23,854 bases of DNA from a virus: the IMG/VR virus record IMGVR_UViG_3300021960_000508, positions 1 to 23,854 of that record, one strand, 5' to 3'. The notes under the pieces were generated by a model. The model made no database searches and was not told where the DNA came from. It saw only the letters and a program-made list of their open reading frames with translations. A program made the translations under genes and the position numbers. Shown piece after piece: positions 19,534 through 23,854 of this stretch (its first letter is position 1; the number at the start of each line of letters is the position of its first letter).

Positions 19534-21596
19534 TGTTCCATGCCTTGAGTTTGCACCCCGCCCATCTGAGCCGGTGCTGTCCCAAGTCGCCCGATCTGAG
19601 CGTTCTGCGCCTGCGCCATCACCATCTGGTATTGCTGGGCATACTTGTTCAAACGCTCTGCAAAGGCATCGTCACCCTGCAAACGCTCCATAACGTCAGG
19701 CTGCTGGGCGTAGCCTTGAATCACCTGCATCGCAACCTCCGCACCATTCGGACGCGCAGGAACCTCAATGCCGCTGTAAATCTTAGCCAAGTCGTCAGTA
19801 ATGTCCTTGAGCAAACGCTGTTGCGATTCCTCGGCAGGCTCCAGGATGCTGTCAGCAATGAACGGATTGATGGCAGATGCCAGAATCTCAAGCAACCTAT
19901 CAGGGTTAATCCGACCATTGCGGTCAATCTGCATCAACGACACCGTGCTTTCCAACTGAGACTTCACGTTGTCAGGGTCATTCTCCCTAGTGTCAAAGGA
20001 CACCATCAGCGAGAAGTTCTCATCAGCATCACCCTTGGTCATAACCTGCGGGTTTGGATTGCCAGTAACTTGGAAGAACACCTCGTCTGGCCCCATGCGC
20101 TGAAACAACTTCCACGCCAAAGTCAGAACCTCCTTAACGTGGTCAAGATACTTGTTCACGATAAACTGCTGGCGAACAGCAGAGGCGGGGTTAGCCATAT
20201 CAAGGCCAACAGCACGGTCGGCTTGTGCGTCCATCTGAGCCTCGATGCGGTCGCTACCGGGGTCGTAGGGCGGCACGGGTGCGTATTCAAGCTCACCAAG
20301 GCGGCGGTATGGAATCTTGCGGCCCGGCCCCCAATCACCCGGAGGTCTGCCAGCAGGGTGCATCATGGGCGGCAAGGTGGCCAAGGAAGCGCGGTCAATG
20401 CGGCTGTCTCGCTCGGTCTTAATCTGCATCTGCGGCCCACGCAGGATGTCGCTGAATGTTTGAGTTTCGTAAATCCGCTTCTGGTTGTTGCTCAGGCGGG
20501 TGACAACAAACGGGTAATCATCGTAGCCGTTGAGTAGTTCATGCTTCGCGTAGCCATCGGTGTCAGGGTGGAACACTGTGCAGTAGATACCCTCGCTACC
20601 ATCTTCCTCGTCAATGAGTCGTTGATAGCCGTGAATGACCATCACAAGGTCATTATCATCCTCCATGCCCGTGCGGTCGCTGCGGTAGTGGCTTCCATCA
20701 CCACCATCGTAATAGATGGAGTCCTTGCCACGCAGGTTGGCGATTGCATCCTCAACCCAAGCCGCATCCCAACCTTCGTTGGTGACTTTCTTCTCAAGCT
20801 CCTGAGCCGTGTAGAACGCACGCCAGAAAATATAGGGCGCACGCTGCGGGTCGTAGCAGTAAGACGGCATCACCACCTCGCCATCAGGGGCGCAGGCGTA
20901 AACCACCGGGCAATCAACGCTGTCACGGGGAACGCTAACCTCGGCAATGCCAGCCTTGGCCAAGTCACGCACAGCCTTCTTGACACGCTTGGGCAGCATC
21001 TCAGGGTAGGCTTCGCTAATCATCTCGATAGCAGCCTTTTCGTCACCACCAATAATGGCATCAGCAAGCTCTGGCAAAGCCTCTGCAATCTGGTCAATGG
21101 TAACAGTCTGCTTGTATGTGCGGCGTTCCTTCTTCCAGCCCACATACGAAATCATAATACCCTTCTCCAGAAGGTAGTTTGCACCCAGCTCCATCTGCTT
21201 GCGGAAGTCAGGGATGTAGCTCTTACGCATCCACTTGAGGAACGAAGAAACAACAGCAGAACGAGCCACGCTTGCCTGGCTAGTCGGAAATGCCTTGATG
21301 TGGCTGCGGTCTAGTGCCTGATCCAGCAGGGAAACGTAAGTGTCAATACGCTCGCCAATGACGTTAACCTCCATGTCGGAAGCACCCTCCCAAGGGAAAG
21401 CATTAGCACCATGCTTGCGAAGGTCGCTGCTCTTGCCCGGCCAACGATTGCGGCGTTCATTATACGAGCGCAGGCAGTCCCGCATATACTCGTCAATATC
21501 ACGCAAGCTATCTTCATACGCATCCCGCAACGCGCCCACATTCGGCTCACGCTGGGCATAGATCATGGCCTCATCTTGGGCTTGTTCGTCAGTCAT
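19530..21596 (-). CDS. Portal protein
   Basis: The portal forms the ring through which DNA enters and leaves the head. The 688-residue protein fits the podovirus-type portal: FPWEGASDMEVNVIGERIDT early (about 67-86), the wing and stem regions with ASLATLPPMMHPAGRPPGDW (about 400-419), and a Gln/Ala-rich C-terminus (AQQYQMVMAQAQNAQIG). I choose the ATG at 21596, which overlaps the previous stop (ATGA); one at 21605 would add three residues. It sits in the standard order after the terminase. The end overlaps the next gene by ATGA. Confidence 0.88.
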   Translation of the reverse strand: MTDEQAQDEAMIYAQREPNVGALRDAYEDSLRDIDEYMRDCLRSYNERRNRWPGKSSDLRKHGANAFPWEGASDMEVNVIGERIDTYVSLLDQALDRSHIKAFPTSQASVARSAVVSSFLKWMRKSYIPDFRKQMELGANYLLEKGIMISYVGWKKERRTYKQTVTIDQIAEALPELADAIIGGDEKAAIEMISEAYPEMLPKRVKKAVRDLAKAGIAEVSVPRDSVDCPVVYACAPDGEVVMPSYCYDPQRAPYIFWRAFYTAQELEKKVTNEGWDAAWVEDAIANLRGKDSIYYDGGDGSHYRSDRTGMEDDNDLVMVIHGYQRLIDEEDGSEGIYCTVFHPDTDGYAKHELLNGYDDYPFVVTRLSNNQKRIYETQTFSDILRGPQMQIKTERDSRIDRASLATLPPMMHPAGRPPGDWGPGRKIPYRRLGELEYAPVPPYDPGSDRIEAQMDAQADRAVGLDMANPASAVRQQFIVNKYLDHVKEVLTLAWKLFQRMGPDEVFFQVTGNPNPQVMTKGDADENFSLMVSFDTRENDPDNVKSQLESTVSLMQIDRNGRINPDRLLEILASAINPFIADSILEPAEESQQRLLKDITDDLAKIYSGIEVPARPNGAEVAMQVIQGYAQQPDVMERLQGDDAFAERLNKYAQQYQMVMAQAQNAQIGRLGTAPAQMGGVQTQGMEQ

Positions 21597-21862
21597 GGTT
21601 CCCATTTATAGTATTCTTCAAGCTCCCCGTCAATATGAGTGACCTTGATCTGCTTGTTCAACAGCCTATTGCTAAACCGCTTAGGCACACGGATCTTATA
21701 CTGTTTGCCGTTTTTGTCCACCCCCTTGAGCCACATGGCGTTAGGGAAGTTACCGATGATTAGAACATCCACTGACTTTGGAGCCTCTACCTTGGCCTCT
21801 TTAGGCTTTGGTGTTTTCTTGGCCACCTTCTTCTTGGCTGCTTTCTTCTTTTCAACTTTCAT
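21593..21862 (-). CDS. Lys-rich-tailed small protein, 89 aa
   Basis: The first 30 residues form a histone H1-like tail of Lys, Ala, Val and Pro (KKKAAKKKVAKKTPKPKEAK, about 5-24). The remainder is a small beta-type domain (VDVLIIGNFPNAMWLKGVDK, then QYKIRVPKRFSNRLLNKQIK), maybe SH3-like. AGGAGGA lies 12 bases before the ATG. It is placed between large terminase and portal, where packaging or portal-accessory proteins are common. Free DNA binding through the tail seems likely; the role is unknown. Confidence 0.7.
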   Translation of the reverse strand: MKVEKKKAAKKKVAKKTPKPKEAKVEAPKSVDVLIIGNFPNAMWLKGVDKNGKQYKIRVPKRFSNRLLNKQIKVTHIDGELEEYYKWEP

Positions 21863-21865
21863 AGC

Positions 21866-23467
21866 TTAATATCCTCCTGATCCAGTGCGGGTTACTCCTA
21901 GTGTTTCGGTGTCTACGTGGTCGATGTCGGTAACGGAAGCATAACGAAGAACGTCAATCATGTCCTTCCACGCCTCCTTCAATCCCCCCTCGCCGGTGTA
22001 TTCCGATAGGGCGTTAATGATGTTCATACACTCGTCTGTCACGTAGAATTTCGGGCGGTTCACGCTGTCTAGCGGCTTGCTTGTATCATAGCTCATCTTG
22101 CTAATCAACGCTTGAATGCCGTCCTCAATGTCGATACCTGGCGCGGGTATGCAAACGATCCCGTTTTCAGCCAAGTCCTCAATAATGCTGCTGCTTCCAT
22201 CCTGTGCCTGATATTTGGCTGCACCAAGGCGAGGGTCAATGATTCGCTCGTAGATTTCCTCCCCGTCCTCTAGCTCAAGGATTAGCTGCACGTAGTCCTT
22301 AATGCCGTAGCCCAAGCCCTTAGCACCCTGACCAGCAACCCACTTGCCACCCTTCCACTCAGCCCAGTCGCCAATCGTGCTGTCAGGCCACTCGCGGTAT
22401 ACGTAGTAGGTTCCAGTGGCATCCACGGCAATCCAGCAGATCGCCCAATTCTTGCTGCCTGCCGGGTCAATAATGCAGTAGCGGGTCACGTCCTTGGTGG
22501 GAACCATGTCCTGCGGGATTACGTTCACCTCCTTGTTGAACTTGGGAAACTTGGTGGCCTGCGACTTCACTGGCACACCGTAGGCGCGAATCAAGATTTC
22601 CTCACGGGGTCTACCTTTAAGATCGTTCTTAATACGCTCATAACCACCAAACGGGTTATCCTTAGTGTGGAAGTAATGTATTGAGGCGTTGCGGTTGTGG
22701 CTGCGCTGGACATACGGAACTGGCTCGCCATTCAGCAGCTCGGCCTCCCTCGCCTCAACAGTCTTAGCCTTGTCTAAGTAGTCCTTAATCACCTCAGTCC
22801 ATCCGTCAATAGGTGTAAACGTGACTAGCATCTTGGCATTGCGCGTAGCCAAGCGGAAACGCAGCGTTCCAATCAAGTCCTCACCAAGCAGATATTCGTC
22901 CAGCCAGCAACCAATGTTGTGCCACACGGGGTCTTTACAGCCAAGTTCAGCACCCTCCAAGATCGTAGGGTTATTCTGATACTGTGAATAAGTCTTGAAG
23001 ATCACCTGCGAACCATTAGGCAGAATGAACGAGTTGTCAGTAAATCCATTCTTGACCGTATAGCTAATGTATGTGGATGCGCCCGTTTGCTTACGCCTGT
23101 ATTCTGGTGGCAACCATTGATACACCGCACTCTGCTGCTGACGCACGCTTACCTCGCTCGTCTGAGCAAAGCACATAATTATGCTTTTGGGGTTTTCGAT
23201 AGCCGCCTTGACCACGCAGAAGCTACCCCATGCAGTTTTGCCGCTCCGGTTGCCTCCGCTTGCCAGGATCTCGTCTACTTCGTGTAGCTGCTCCTCTGCT
23301 CGCTCCCAGTGAGGCAGACGAAAGCCATAGCGGTATGGGTCGTCCTGAGCGTCCCTGATGGCCTGCTCGCGCACCTCATGGATGGCAAGCAGTTCCTCGG
23401 CATCCATCGCTGCAATCTCCTCGTCTGAGGGGATCGGCAGGATAGGGTGTTTAGTCCACTCAAGCAT
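21866..23467 (-). CDS. terL: Terminase large subunit
   Basis: The packaging motor cuts and pumps phage DNA into the head. The ATPase part shows Walker A SGGNRSGKT (about residues 69-77), a Walker B-like CWLDEYLLG, and a coupling motif LVTFTP. The nuclease part (RNase H fold) has CIIDPAGSKNWAICW (first acidic residue), an Asp in ERIIDPRLGAAK, and DMIDVLRYAS near the end. With the ATG at 23467 the protein is 533 residues, normal for the family. That ATG overlaps the end of the small subunit by eight bases; starts further upstream would overlap it much more. Confidence 0.92.
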   Translation of the reverse strand: MLEWTKHPILPIPSDEEIAAMDAEELLAIHEVREQAIRDAQDDPYRYGFRLPHWERAEEQLHEVDEILASGGNRSGKTAWGSFCVVKAAIENPKSIIMCFAQTSEVSVRQQQSAVYQWLPPEYRRKQTGASTYISYTVKNGFTDNSFILPNGSQVIFKTYSQYQNNPTILEGAELGCKDPVWHNIGCWLDEYLLGEDLIGTLRFRLATRNAKMLVTFTPIDGWTEVIKDYLDKAKTVEAREAELLNGEPVPYVQRSHNRNASIHYFHTKDNPFGGYERIKNDLKGRPREEILIRAYGVPVKSQATKFPKFNKEVNVIPQDMVPTKDVTRYCIIDPAGSKNWAICWIAVDATGTYYVYREWPDSTIGDWAEWKGGKWVAGQGAKGLGYGIKDYVQLILELEDGEEIYERIIDPRLGAAKYQAQDGSSSIIEDLAENGIVCIPAPGIDIEDGIQALISKMSYDTSKPLDSVNRPKFYVTDECMNIINALSEYTGEGGLKEAWKDMIDVLRYASVTDIDHVDTETLGVTRTGSGGY

Positions 23468-23854
23468 TTTGACACCACTCAATGAACATTCTTTTCCTCT
23501 CGGCCCTTCTCTCCATCTCTGCGACCCACTCTCGGTTCTTTTCGTTATCCTCAAAAATCCCGCGCTGCATCGCCCACTTGAACTTGTTGACTGGTGTTAG
23601 CTTTTGTAAACCTCTCCTCTCTAAAGCCATTACGCGGCTACTCGAAACCCCCATAATTTCACCAACAACCTTTCTGGTTTTGTCCCTGTTTTGGACAGCA
23701 CAAGCCTCCTTCGGGGTTAATCCCTGCCCAATCAGTTCGCGGAACAGCCCTTGTAGTTGGTTGTATGGTCTTGCGATTTCATCTATCTGCTGCTGGGTCT
23801 TTAGCTCCTTAATTAAATCTCTCCTGTATTTTTTGGCATTAGAGATTTCTTCCC
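23460..23854 (-). CDS. Terminase small subunit-like protein, 5' end outside window
   Basis: The frame is open from the window edge to the stop at 23460 (about 130 residues visible), so the start is not in the window; the ATG at 23654 is internal. The visible part begins EEISNAKKYRRDLIKELKTQ, then has an HTH-like region, GQGLTPKEACAVQNRDKTRK (residues about 43-62) and VVGEIMGVSSSRVMALERRG (63-82), and a charged helical end (EWVAEMERRAERKRMFIEWC). DNA binding, size and position directly before the large terminase all point to the small subunit, which selects the packaging site. Confidence 0.7.
   Translation of the reverse strand, partial: EEISNAKKYRRDLIKELKTQQQIDEIARPYNQLQGLFRELIGQGLTPKEACAVQNRDKTRKVVGEIMGVSSSRVMALERRGLQKLTPVNKFKWAMQRGIFEDNEKNREWVAEMERRAERKRMFIEWCQNA

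Noticed and set aside
19479-21314. Long plus-strand open frames opposite the portal gene
   Set aside because: They are antisense to a strongly supported portal gene, low in complexity and without domain signals.

Overview
The window is part of a tailed double-stranded DNA phage genome (Caudoviricetes). The evidence is a terminase, portal, scaffold and capsid series, a recombination and replication set, and an endolysin. The portal, a DUF5309/SU10-type capsid and a short connector-like protein suggest a podovirus-like particle. No integrase, repressor of known type, tRNA gene or CRISPR array is visible, so a lytic lifestyle is likely but not proven. The host cannot be named. Many genes lack a Shine-Dalgarno sequence and instead have A/C-rich leaders, which would fit a host that initiates translation largely without one. 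The sulfotransferase and several conserved small proteins resemble genes of aquatic phages; that comparison is from memory.

Layout. Positions 1-510 hold no convincing gene. They carry a 23-bp direct repeat, a 13-bp inverted repeat and promoter-like hexamers. Positions 511-11556 are plus-strand genes. First come small unknown genes (511-4042), several with a shared leader sequence. Next are a DNA methyltransferase, an ERF annealing protein, a YqaJ-type exonuclease, an SSB, a RuvC-like resolvase, a DnaC-like ATPase and a metallophosphoesterase, mixed with small HTH, ribbon-helix-helix and membrane proteins. The plus-strand block ends with three Lys/Arg-rich small proteins and a conserved phage hypothetical.

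Positions 11553-23854 are minus-strand late genes, transcribed leftward. In transcription order they are: small terminase (cut by the window edge), large terminase, a Lys-rich-tailed small protein, portal, two head-region proteins, a terminator, scaffold, major capsid, a hairpin, a small protein, a connector-like protein, a 47-aa protein, a leucine-rich-repeat fibre, a sulfotransferase, a fibre-associated protein, and a lysis cassette (membrane coiled coil, YiiX-like hydrolase, 35-aa membrane peptide, M15 peptidase). The two blocks converge, with overlapping stop codons at 11553-11556.

How it works together. ERF, exonuclease and SSB form a strand-annealing recombination system, with the RuvC-like enzyme to resolve branches. 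A DnaA domain IV-like protein and a DnaC-like loader suggest replication by diverting the host helicase. No polymerase or helicase is visible here, and no long tail-tube, tape-measure or internal virion gene, so those functions must lie outside the window or come from the host. The points most worth following are the DnaA-IV/DnaC pair, the SAP-like insertion in the exonuclease, the LRR fibre beside a sulfotransferase, the repeated early leader, a possible leaderless promoter at 16142-16170, and a strongly acidic early protein.
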